Position numbers and translations under genes: made by a program
From: an uncultured Lachnospiraceae bacterium
GTDB lineage: Bacteria > Bacillota > Clostridia > Lachnospirales > Lachnospiraceae
Length of the DNA stretch: 5,193 nucleotides
Reading direction: 5' to 3'
Assembly: GCA_947068385.1 (NCBI GenBank)
Contig: CAMTBF010000288.1
Coordinates: 1 to 5,193, forward strand
Notes under the pieces: model-generated
Databases searched by the model: none
The model's input: only the letters and a program-made list of their open reading frames with translations
What the model was told of the DNA's origin: nothing
Part shown: positions 1 to 5,193 of the stretch, one piece after another
Layout of the letters: each line of letters starts with the position of its first letter
How positions within the stretch are numbered: position 1 is the stretch's first letter

Positions 1-45
1 GAGATATTGGCGTGACTGGAGTTCAGACGTGTGCTCTTCCGATCT
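1..45 (+). other. Illumina adapter carry-over (P7 end + index + read-2 adapter)
   Basis: This stretch is library-construction sequence, not genome. Bases 1-5 (GAGAT) match the inner end of the P7 primer. Bases 6-11 (ATTGGC) are the reverse complement of TruSeq index 6 (GCCAAT). Bases 12-45 match the multiplexing read-2 adapter, beginning GTGACTGGAGTTC and ending CTCTTCCGATCT. The order and junctions are exactly those of an indexed P7 primer, so the first insert base is 46. Any reading frame that begins inside this segment is an artefact. The match is from memory of the published adapter, and the composite layout makes chance essentially impossible. Confidence 0.98.
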
Positions 46-110
46 TACACTGTATTTGACAGAACCATCCAGGCCTCTCAAAGGATGCCCAAACCGGATG
101 GACGTCTCCG
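46..110. other. Contig-edge non-coding stretch, possible 3' end of a lost plus-strand gene
   Basis: This is the short natural sequence between the adapter and the terminator hairpin. One plus-strand frame (starting at 48) reaches a TGA at 57-59, and the other two plus frames run open through the terminator. If a plus-strand gene ends here, only about three codons remain, so its identity cannot be recovered. No ribosome site or other motif is recognisable. Confidence 0.25.
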
Positions 111-139
111 AGGGATGGTGGGAACATCATCCCTTTTTT
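111..139 (+). terminator. Rho-independent terminator, plus strand
   Basis: Arms AGGGATGGTG (111-120) and CATCATCCCT (125-134) form a 10-bp stem with one G-U pair and a GGAA (GNRA-type) tetraloop at 121-124. The T run of 134-139 follows directly, so five T's lie beyond the stem. On the minus strand the G-U becomes an A-C mismatch and no U tract follows, so the element works in the plus direction only. It therefore does not terminate the minus-strand transporter operon. It most likely served a convergent gene beyond the left end of the contig. Confidence 0.75.
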
Positions 140-202
140 GTCTGTTCAATGTTTGGAATAATCCACTGCTCCCCGCCCAGCCGGAAATTCTGTATTTCAG
201 TC

Positions 203-2548
203 TCATTCTCTGCTCCCCAGAACCTGCGCCGGGAGGATCCTGTTCACCCGCCTCATCAGCAGCGGCATGCCGGCCAGGTACAGCACCAGAATCGCCCCGT
301 ACAGCCCGGCATACAGCCACCACGGAAAGCTCAGGTTCAGGCCCACCGCCACATTGGCCACCAGGTAGGGGTATATCCCATCCATGACCGCCTTGGACAG
401 GGGGATGCCCACCGCCCCGCTTAAGGCTACGATTGCCAGGTTCCCGTCCAGATAGAGCCTGCGGATCTCCCCTCCCCGGTAGCCGAAGACCTTCATCATG
501 GAGATGGAGGGCGCGCAGCGGTCCAGCATCACCTTCAGCATCAGGTACATGACCACCAGGAAGAGCAGAGCGGAGACGGCCAGCACCATCCGGACCATAG
601 GGCCCATCTTCTCCCCAAAGACCGCCGCGGCCTTCTCCACCGCCGCTTTTGAGGAGACGGCATGGAGCCTTGCGGAATCGATTTCCAGTGCATGGTCCGC
701 GAATACCATGTTGTAGGCATCCTCCTTTGCCCCCAGGAGCTTCCGCATGCTGTCGATTTCCAGAAAGGCCAGCATCCCCGGGGAATAGGGCACGATTCCC
801 GCCACGGTAAAGGCATAGCGCTCCTCCCCGTCGCTGTCCTCCAGCACAAGGGCGTCCCCCGTCTCCAGTCCGTATTTGCCCGCCATGGCCGAGGAGACCA
901 ACACGCGCTCCAGGCCAGGCTCCACCGGCGCGTCGAAGTATGGATTGTCCGGCCGGATTCCCAGAAGGGTCACGTCGAAGCGGTATCCGTAAGCCTCCTT
1001 TTTCAGGGTCAGGCCCAGGGCCTCCTCCCCGCCCTCCGGTACGGTGTCCTGGGGGTATTTATAGGTATACAGGTACTCATATCTGGTATCCGCCGCGCTG
1101 TCCTGCCTTACATGCCCGCAGAGCACATAGCAGTTCAGGCCGATCATGCAGATCAGCAGGGCCAGGAACATCCCCGCGAATACGGTGAGGGCCGTGGGGA
1201 TTTCCCGGAGAAAATGGCGGATCTGGAAGCCGGCGACGAATCCCAGCCTCCCCAGGTTCAGGTTCTTCCCCCTGGGGGACTTCTGTTCCCTGCGGATCAG
1301 GGCCAGGGCGGTTTTTTGCAGCCTCCCGCGGATTATCAGGAGGTTCGTCAAGGCCCCGGCGGCCGGGGGCATGAGGATGCCGTAGAGCAGCAGGTAGGGC
1401 TCCCGCGCCAGGGGAAGCTCCGGTATGGAAAAATAGCTGTAAGCTTCCCCCATCTGTACCCGGGCCCCGAAGCTACTGTAGCCCAGGGCGGTGCCAAGGA
1501 TTCCCGCCGTCAGGGTAAGGGCCGTGGGCAGGATGAGGTAATGGAGCAGCAGCTCCCGGCGCTTCACGCCCAGGGCGTACAGGGTCCCGATGACTTCCGA
1601 TTCCCTTTCGATAGTGTCCGCTACGAAGACGGAGATGACGTAGGAAAGCAGCGCCATCAGGAGCACGCCCGCCAGGAGGCCTGTGGATCTGTTGATGGCC
1701 ATGTCGGCTGCCACGCCGCCGATGCGCGCATTGTCCTGCGCCGGAAGGAAGCGGGTCAGCCGGTGCAGGCCGGAAAAGCCCTCCCGCCGGGCCTCCTGTC
1801 CTCCTTCCGTCAGTCCCGGGGATTCCTGGAAAAACGAATCGCCTGAGGCATCCGCAGCCAGGGGAAGCTCCTGGAGCAGTTCCTTCAGCTCTCTGTCCGT
1901 GAGCTTTCCGTTCAGCAGATATCCGTATTCGTATTCTTCCGCCTGTAGGCTGCCCCCTTCTTCCTTCAGCAGCCGATAGTCCGCGCTGCTTACGAAAGCG
2001 GTTCCGAACTGGCCGCTGTCCACGGCGCTGTCCGACAGGTTCCGGAAGGGAGCATCGTAGTCCGGCGAGGTTCCGATGCCGCATACGGTAAAGGTCCGTC
2101 CACCGATTTCTATCTCATCTCCCGGGGAGATGCCATGTTCTTCGCAGTAGCGCTTCTCCAGCAGGACTTCCCCGGGCTTTTCCGGCTCCCTCCCTTTGTC
2201 CGCCTGTGCTCTGTCGATTTTCTCCCTTACGGAGAATACCCGCAGGACGGAAGGCTCTTCCGGTTCCGCCACCTGGAAGTCCAGGTAGAAATGCTCCTCC
2301 AGGGTAGCCCCTGCGTCTGTCAGCGCCTTCTCCTCCTCCGGGCTCAGAGGCACAAGCAGCCCGAACTGGCCGTCCTCCACCGCCTGGGCCTTGGCAGCTG
2401 CGGCGCTTCCCGCTATGACGGCGTCCGCGGCTGCCACCAGGCTGACCACGATGTACATCCCCAGGGCGATCATCAGCCCCAGTGCCAGGTAGCGGGGCAG
2501 GTTCCTACGAAGCTCCCGGGGAATCCGTCTTCCTAATCTTTTCTGCAT
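203..2548 (-). CDS. FtsX-family ABC transporter permease, 8 membrane segments
   Basis: This is the membrane subunit of an MacB/FtsX-type ABC transporter, 781 aa. Predicted membrane segments lie near residues 18-41, 290-310, 337-357, 384-406, 452-477, 650-675, 703-722 and 744-766. Two large extracellular lobes lie at about 42-289 and 478-649. Each half carries an FtsX-type cytoplasmic coupling segment: ERESEVIGTLYALGVKRREL near 314-333 and SISMMKVFGYRGGEIRRL near 681-698. The two lobes share a motif (GDEIEIGGRTFTVCGI near 143-158; GDAL...YAFTVAGI near 564-585), which points to internal duplication. The ATG lies one base after the ATPase stop codon, and a GGAGG ribosome site (2558-2562) inside the ATPase tail sits 9 bases upstream, so the two are translationally linked. 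The stop is TGA at 203-205. Length and layout are normal for two-domain Firmicutes permeases; eight rather than ten segments argues against BceB. The substrate is unknown. Confidence 0.93.
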   Translation of the reverse strand: MQKRLGRRIPRELRRNLPRYLALGLMIALGMYIVVSLVAAADAVIAGSAAAAKAQAVEDGQFGLLVPLSPEEEKALTDAGATLEEHFYLDFQVAEPEEPSVLRVFSVREKIDRAQADKGREPEKPGEVLLEKRYCEEHGISPGDEIEIGGRTFTVCGIGTSPDYDAPFRNLSDSAVDSGQFGTAFVSSADYRLLKEEGGSLQAEEYEYGYLLNGKLTDRELKELLQELPLAADASGDSFFQESPGLTEGGQEARREGFSGLHRLTRFLPAQDNARIGGVAADMAINRSTGLLAGVLLMALLSYVISVFVADTIERESEVIGTLYALGVKRRELLLHYLILPTALTLTAGILGTALGYSSFGARVQMGEAYSYFSIPELPLAREPYLLLYGILMPPAAGALTNLLIIRGRLQKTALALIRREQKSPRGKNLNLGRLGFVAGFQIRHFLREIPTALTVFAGMFLALLICMIGLNCYVLCGHVRQDSAADTRYEYLYTYKYPQDTVPEGGEEALGLTLKKEAYGYRFDVTLLGIRPDNPYFDAPVEPGLERVLVSSAMAGKYGLETGDALVLEDSDGEERYAFTVAGIVPYSPGMLAFLEIDSMRKLLGAKEDAYNMVFADHALEIDSARLHAVSSKAAVEKAAAVFGEKMGPMVRMVLAVSALLFLVVMYLMLKVMLDRCAPSISMMKVFGYRGGEIRRLYLDGNLAIVALSGAVGIPLSKAVMDGIYPYLVANVAVGLNLSFPWWLYAGLYGAILVLYLAGMPLLMRRVNRILPAQVLGSRE

Positions 2549-2549
2549 C

Positions 2550-3251
2550 TTATAAGTCCTCCAGTTCTGCCGCGGACAGCTTTTGGTGGTTATGGTAATC
2601 CTTCACGATCTGGCCGTCCTTTAGGAAGACCACCTGATCCACCATGTTCTTGATGGCGTTATTGTGGGTGACGATGAGCATCGTGGTTCTGTATGTTCGG
2701 TTCACTTCCTCCAGAAGCGCCAGGATGTCCCGGGAGGTATGGGAGTCCAGCGCCCCTGTGGGCTCGTCGCAGAGCAGGAGCCTGGGGTTCTTCACCAGGG
2801 CCCTGGCTATGGCGCAGCGCTGCTGCTGGCCGCCGGAGAGCTGGGAGGGGAACTTGTCCCGGTGGCTGGCGAGGCCCAGGATTTCCAGGAGCTCCTCCAG
2901 GGGCAGGGGGTGGTCGGAAAGGTATTCGCACACCTGGATGTTCTCTTTGACGGTGAGGTTGGGTACCAGATTGTAGAACTGGAAGATGAAGCCCAGGCTC
3001 TCCCGCCTGTAATCGGACAGGCCCTCCCTGGAGAGGCCGCAGATTTCCCTGCCCTCTACCCGGATGGAGCCGGAGTCCATCACGTCCAGGCCGCCGATGC
3101 CGTTTAGGAGCGTGGATTTGCCGCTGCCGCTGGCTCCCTGGATGACGCACATGTGGCCTTTCTCCACGGACAGGGTGATGCCTTTCAATACCTGTGTGAG
3201 GCTGCCGCCTTCGCCGTAGCTTTTCCTTAGATTGCTGATTTCCAGGTACAT
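2550..3251 (-). CDS. ABC transporter ATP-binding protein (MacB/LolD type)
   Basis: This is a cytoplasmic ATPase that would drive the permease encoded directly downstream. The 233 aa are full length for the family, and every nucleotide-binding motif is intact. These are Walker A GASGSGKST (39-47), Q-loop Q91 in FIFQFYNLVP, signature LSGGQQQR (138-145), Walker B LLLCDEP (158-164), D-loop ALDS (167-170) and H-loop H196 in IVTHN. The FQFYNLVPNLT stretch and the CDEPTGALD block are typical of the MacB/LolD/FtsE-like group. The ATG at 3249-3251 follows AAAGGAG (3263-3269) by 11 bases. The gene lies downstream of a tetR gene, with a 156-base gap that holds a palindrome shared with the tetR promoter, so TetR control is likely. 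MacB and LolD names would overstate what is known, because those complexes belong to Gram-negative envelopes. Confidence 0.96.
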   Translation of the reverse strand: MYLEISNLRKSYGEGGSLTQVLKGITLSVEKGHMCVIQGASGSGKSTLLNGIGGLDVMDSGSIRVEGREICGLSREGLSDYRRESLGFIFQFYNLVPNLTVKENIQVCEYLSDHPLPLEELLEILGLASHRDKFPSQLSGGQQQRCAIARALVKNPRLLLCDEPTGALDSHTSRDILALLEEVNRTYRTTMLIVTHNNAIKNMVDQVVFLKDGQIVKDYHNHQKLSAAELEDL

Positions 3252-3337
3252 GTTCTTTTTGTCTCCTTTCTCGCTTTCATGCTCTCATGCGCTTCTGTCT
3301 TCCTGTATGGTTCATTTTCTTACAGGGGCGGATACTG

Positions 3338-3352
3338 CATAACGCTGTTATG
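3338..3352. promoter_or_regulatory. Palindromic operator candidate upstream of the ABC operon
   Basis: CATAAC-GCT-GTTATG is a perfect inverted repeat with 6-base arms and a 3-base centre, 86 bases before the ATPase start. The 15 bases 3337-3351 differ at only one position from 4076-4090, the palindrome at the tetR promoter. Two near-identical palindromes, one before the regulator and one before its neighbouring transporter, are the classic pattern for a TetR-family operator pair. I could not define a convincing -35/-10 pair beside this copy, so the exact mode of action is open. Confidence 0.6.
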
Positions 3353-3369
3353 TTCCATGGCTAATGACA

Positions 3370-3397
3370 GGCTATACGGCGTTTCGGCCATATAGCC
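3370..3397 (-). other. Stem-loop between tetR and the ABC operon
   Basis: On the minus-strand RNA, GGCUAUAUGGC and GCCGUAUAGCC form an 11-bp stem with one U-G pair and a CGAAAC loop. It lies 10 bases after the tetR stop codon. No U run follows, so it is not a normal intrinsic terminator. A competing 7-bp pairing exists between 3393-3399 and 3357-3363 (TAGCCAT/ATGGCTA), which overlaps the outer part of the stem. It could be a read-through regulator, an RNA stability or processing element between tetR and the transporter, or part of a dispersed palindromic repeat. Confidence 0.5.
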
Positions 3398-3407
3398 ATT
3401 TATAAGC

Positions 3408-4055
3408 TTACCTGCTGGGGAATCCAGCTGAAGGGTTCTCTTTCCGGCCCCCAAAGGCTCCCGCCCAGCCTGCCACCAGGTAGGAGACGATCTGTTCGAT
3501 ATGTTCCAGGGCCTTCTCCTCCTCTTCCACATGGGTCAGGAGGTGGACGAACGCGTCTATCTGCATGTGGGAGGCCCAGTGCAGGATGTACCTGTCCGGC
3601 TTCGGGATTCCCAGCCTTGCGGAAAGCTGTTCCGTCAGCCTGTCGTAATGCTGCTCCAGGACGTCCGCGAACCGGTCGGCGATGGTCTCATAGGAGCTCC
3701 CCTGGCTTTTGGTCAGCAGGAACAGGACCATATCGTAGTGCCTATAGAGGTAATGCAGGATCTCCTTCGCGCTCTGGATATCCTCGGACGCGTCTCCGGC
3801 GAGGGCCGTCCGGGCATCCGTGTCGATCTCCCTGGAAAAATGGGAGCGGATGATTTGGTTCAGACCCCTGAGGGTCTCCCCTGCCACCGCGGCAAGCAGA
3901 TCCTCCTTGTTCCGGAAGAAGAAGTACAGGGCTCCTGTGGTCACCCCCGCCTTTTGGCAGATGCCGCGCAGGGAGGCCTTCAGATAGCCCTTCTCCAGGA
4001 ATTCCTGCCTGGCGCATTCTAGCAGCTTTTCTTTTGTGGCTTTTTCATCCGGCAT
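3408..4055 (-). CDS. TetR/AcrR-family transcriptional regulator
   Basis: This is a one-component repressor-type regulator of 215 aa from the preferred start. Residues 7-54 form the TetR DNA-binding domain. The helix-turn-helix runs through SLRGICQKAGVTTGALYFFF (28-47), followed by the family-typical RNKEDLL. The rest is a helical ligand-binding and dimerisation domain, variable between relatives, so the inducer cannot be predicted. An ATG at 4077-4079 would add 8 residues, but it has no ribosome site. The ATG at 4053-4055 has AAAGGAG (4063-4069) 7 bases upstream, so I chose it. The gene is preceded by a good promoter whose start region is covered by a palindrome, which suggests autoregulation. 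The same palindrome lies before the ABC transporter genes, so these are the likely targets. The stop is TAA at 3408-3410. Confidence 0.93.
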   Translation of the reverse strand: MPDEKATKEKLLECARQEFLEKGYLKASLRGICQKAGVTTGALYFFFRNKEDLLAAVAGETLRGLNQIIRSHFSREIDTDARTALAGDASEDIQSAKEILHYLYRHYDMVLFLLTKSQGSSYETIADRFADVLEQHYDRLTEQLSARLGIPKPDRYILHWASHMQIDAFVHLLTHVEEEEKALEHIEQIVSYLVAGWAGAFGGRKENPSAGFPSR

Positions 4056-4062
4056 GGGGAGG

Positions 4063-4069
4063 CTCCTTT
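4063..4069 (-). promoter_or_regulatory. Ribosome binding site that fixes the tetR start
   Basis: AAAGGAG on the minus strand lies 7 bases before the ATG at 4053-4055. The alternative in-frame ATG at 4077-4079 lies upstream of this site and has no purine-rich sequence of its own. The shorter 215-aa product is therefore favoured. Confidence 0.85.
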
Positions 4070-4077
4070 CCGGGGGC

Positions 4078-4090
4078 ATAACGGTGTTAT
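4078..4090. promoter_or_regulatory. Palindromic operator candidate at the tetR promoter
   Basis: ATAAC-GGT-GTTAT is a perfect 5+3+5 inverted repeat. It begins 8 bases downstream of the predicted -10 hexamer, so it covers the expected transcription start of tetR. Bases 4076-4090 match 3337-3351 at 14 of 15 positions. A repressor bound here would block tetR transcription, which fits autoregulation by the encoded TetR protein. Confidence 0.65.
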
Positions 4091-4096
4091 CTCGTA

Positions 4097-4243
4097 TTAG
4101 GATAGCATGGGGCAGGATTGCATGTCAAGAGGGATATCGCGGACTCGGTTTCTGGGTATTGAAATGCCTTCCCTTATATCCTGCAGCCTCAGACTGCCAA
4201 ACAGCATCGCCGGAGACGCCACTTCCACTCGGTCATCATACAT
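4097..4243 (-). CDS. Doubtful small ORF or gene remnant, 48 aa
   Basis: An ATG at 4241-4243 opens a 48-aa frame ending with TAA at 4097-4099. The product begins MYDDRVEVASPAMLFGSL and continues RLQDIREGISIPRNRV. It is soluble-looking, with mixed charges and no signal or membrane segment, and I recognise no family. The first two thirds read like a real protein. The ribosome site is poor: a G run only 2 bases before the ATG. The frame stays open upstream to the TAA at 4298-4300, so this could be the end of a decayed gene. The tetR promoter lies inside its 3' end. It may be a remnant, a small gene, or chance. Confidence 0.28.
   Translation of the reverse strand: MYDDRVEVASPAMLFGSLRLQDIREGISIPRNRVRDIPLDMQSCPMLS
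4099..4128 (-). promoter_or_regulatory. Sigma-A-type promoter for tetR
   Basis: On the minus strand a perfect -35 TTGACA (4123-4128) is separated by 18 bases from TATCCT (4099-4104), which matches 4 of 6 positions of the -10 consensus. The base triplet TGC directly before it gives an extended -10 (TGnTATCCT). Transcription would begin near 4090-4093, about 35-40 bases before the tetR start codon. The promoter overlaps the last codons of the small doubtful ORF at 4097-4243. Confidence 0.7.
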
Positions 4244-4297
4244 TACCCCTAGATGCTTGTGGGGTGCAGATAGCTGCGGTGGGCCACGGATTGCAGA
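4244..4297. other. Intergenic stretch between helicase tail and small ORF
   Basis: Nothing firm is visible here. A weak 5-bp pairing ACCCC/GGGGT (4245-4249 and 4261-4265, 11-base loop) and a short GTGG-G-CCAC palindrome occur near the helicase end, but neither is followed by a U tract. No convincing terminator for the helicase gene was found anywhere between the helicase and tetR. Confidence 0.3.
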
Positions 4298-4393
4298 TTA
4301 TTTCCCTGATACAGGCTGTCGTCTTTCCGAACCCATATTGATATTTCGCAGGACATACTCATAGGTCGCATCCAACTGCGCCACAAATCCTTC
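4298..4393 (-). pseudogene. Out-of-frame continuation of the helicase C-terminus
   Basis: Just where the helicase frame ends (TGA at 4392-4394), another frame continues for 31 codons from GAA at 4391-4393 to TAA at 4298-4300. It reads EGFVAQLDATYEYVLRNINM and then GSERRQPVSGK, which is protein-like. Removing one T from ACTTGAAGG (around 4394-4395) would join it smoothly after KSDFLT. The native protein may therefore be 31 residues longer, with a real frameshift or a sequencing/assembly error at this spot. The alternative is that the protein naturally ends at FLT and this open stretch is chance. It is too short to decide by reading alone. Confidence 0.45.
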
Positions 4394-5193
4394 AAGTAAG
4401 AAAATCCGACTTTCTTCCGTAACTCGTAATATAGACCCCCTTTTGCGCCCGAGTCATTGCCACATACAGCAGACACTTCTCTGAAACGATAGATTCTGCT
4501 TCCGAAACCGAATCCGTTTTGTTGACGGCGGATGCCAAAGGGATAATTCTATTGTTCGCTGCCACAATGAACACATACTTGAATTCCAACCCCTTTACCC
4601 GATGCATCGTAGCCACCCGAAGTCCGTCCAAGCTTCTGTCATCCACCTTATTCCGCTTGATGGCATAGGATTTGATGCCTGCTCTGGTAAAGAGCGCAAT
4701 ATAATCATCCACCAATTTCTTCGTCCGCGCAACCACGCATATATCAGTAAGGGCAATACCGTTCTCTTCCAGCCTTCCAATCTCTTCCAGCAGAAAATCA
4801 AACTCATTGCCTGCGTTATGGAAGCTTCTGATAACAGGCCTCTCGCCATGGGTAAGGGATTGACATTTATCTCCAAAATCAACAGCTTCGTCCAAATCAT
4901 CAAAAGAAATTCCTTTTAGCAGCCCAAAAGCAGATTTCCGAATTTCCTCCGTAGTCCGGTAATTGATTCTCAAAATGCTACTGCGACCACGCACATTGAT
5001 GCCACATTTGGACAATGTAGGATGGTTTCGATAGATTCGCTGATGAGCATCCCCTACGATAAAGATATCATTGGGATGTTCTTCCCCTGCTAGTGCGCGA
5101 ATCAGCCGATATGCATTATCGCTGAAATCCTGGCCCTCATCAATAATTACGCCGGTAAATGGCTGCTTCTTTCCTGCAGCCTGCAAGAGCTTT
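4392..5193 (-). CDS. UvrD/Rep-type superfamily 1 helicase, C-terminal part (5' cut by window)
   Basis: This is the ATP-dependent DNA helicase C-terminal portion, 266 codons; the frame is open to the right window edge. Visible SF1 motifs in order are: II (Walker B) VIIDEGQDF, III IFIVGDAHQRIY, IV ILRINYRTTEEIR, V LRVATMHRVKGLEFKYVFI and VI EKCLLYVAMTRAQ, followed by SYGRKSDFL. The Walker A motif (I) and Ia lie beyond the window. A TTG at 5184-5186 is an internal leucine codon, not a start, since it would drop motif I. DEGQD instead of the DEFQD of classic UvrD suggests one of the shorter UvrD-like helicases, often accessory or defence-linked, rather than UvrD, Rep or PcrA. Its sequence is more A+T-rich than the genes to the left. 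The end may be frameshifted (see 4298-4393). The specific family cannot be named without the N-terminus. Confidence 0.9.
   Translation of the reverse strand, partial: KLLQAAGKKQPFTGVIIDEGQDFSDNAYRLIRALAGEEHPNDIFIVGDAHQRIYRNHPTLSKCGINVRGRSSILRINYRTTEEIRKSAFGLLKGISFDDLDEAVDFGDKCQSLTHGERPVIRSFHNAGNEFDFLLEEIGRLEENGIALTDICVVARTKKLVDDYIALFTRAGIKSYAIKRNKVDDRSLDGLRVATMHRVKGLEFKYVFIVAANNRIIPLASAVNKTDSVSEAESIVSEKCLLYVAMTRAQKGVYITSYGRKSDFLT

Noticed and set aside
111..139. Terminator for the minus-strand ABC operon
   Set aside because: In the minus direction the stem carries an A-C mismatch and no U tract follows it.
29..424. Plus-strand open frames starting near the left end
   Set aside because: They start inside the adapter sequence, run through the terminator hairpin and end antisense to the permease, so they cannot be natural genes.
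662..1846. Long plus-strand open frame of 394 codons
   Set aside because: It is antisense to the permease gene, rich in Gln/Gly/Pro/His with no recognisable domain. It fits the shadow frame expected opposite a G+C-rich gene with strong codon bias.
3370..3397. Intrinsic terminator of tetR
   Set aside because: The stem is strong, but the following minus-strand bases (TGTCATTAGCC) contain no U run.
4056..4079. Upstream ATG of tetR adding 8 residues
   Set aside because: It has no ribosome site. The AAAGGAG at 4063-4069 serves the downstream ATG with ideal spacing, and the upstream start would also overlap the operator.
4249..4476. Minus-strand 75-codon frame overlapping the helicase end
   Set aside because: Most of it overlaps helicase motif VI coding sequence in another frame. 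It has a Trp/Met/Ser-rich, non-protein-like composition and no ribosome site.
5184..5186. TTG as the start of the helicase gene
   Set aside because: The frame continues to the window edge, and a start here would leave out the Walker A motif, so the TTG is an internal leucine.
4392..5193. Assignment of the helicase to a named defence system such as Gabija
   Set aside because: Only generic UvrD-type motifs are visible, the N-terminus is missing and no partner nuclease gene is in the window.
1..5193. CRISPR arrays, tRNA/rRNA genes, insertion sequence ends
   Set aside because: No regularly spaced repeats, tRNA-like cloverleaf, rRNA motifs, transposase motifs or long terminal inverted repeats were seen on either strand.

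Overview
The window looks like the raw end of a short-read draft or metagenomic contig. Bases 1-45 are not biological: they match the inner end of an Illumina P7 primer, then a 6-base TruSeq index, then the read-2 adapter. Natural sequence starts at base 46. Strong AAAGGAG/GGAGG ribosome sites, a very close ATPase-permease gene pair and the style of the proteins suggest a Gram-positive Clostridia-like bacterium, perhaps a gut Lachnospiraceae-type organism. That taxonomic guess is inference only.

All recognisable protein genes are on the minus strand, so gene order runs right to left. At the right edge is the C-terminal half of a UvrD/Rep-type superfamily 1 helicase (4392-5193), cut by the window end. 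Its tail may be frameshifted, because a protein-like out-of-frame extension runs to 4298. Next comes a region with one doubtful 48-codon ORF (4097-4243). Then follows a TetR-family regulator (3408-4055) with a good sigma-A-type promoter and a palindrome at the predicted transcription start. A 156-base gap holds a second copy of that palindrome and a strong hairpin. The last two genes are an MacB/LolD-type ABC ATPase (2550-3251) and an eight-segment FtsX-family permease (203-2548), one base apart. Left of the permease, a good plus-strand terminator (111-139) suggests that a convergent plus-strand gene was cut off by the contig end.

The coherent unit is regulator + ABC transporter. The matching palindromes (14 of 15 bases identical) upstream of tetR and upstream of the ATPase suggest that the TetR protein represses both itself and the transporter, with an unknown ligand relieving repression. 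The ATPase and permease would form a type VII (MacB/FtsX-like) ABC complex in the membrane, for export, mechanotransmission or resistance to a membrane-active compound; the substrate cannot be read from sequence.

Base composition changes near 4300: the helicase side is clearly more A+T-rich than the transporter side, so the two halves may have different histories. I found no CRISPR array, tRNA, rRNA, insertion sequence or convincing novel system. The items most worth following are the shared operator, the helicase tail and the compositional junction.
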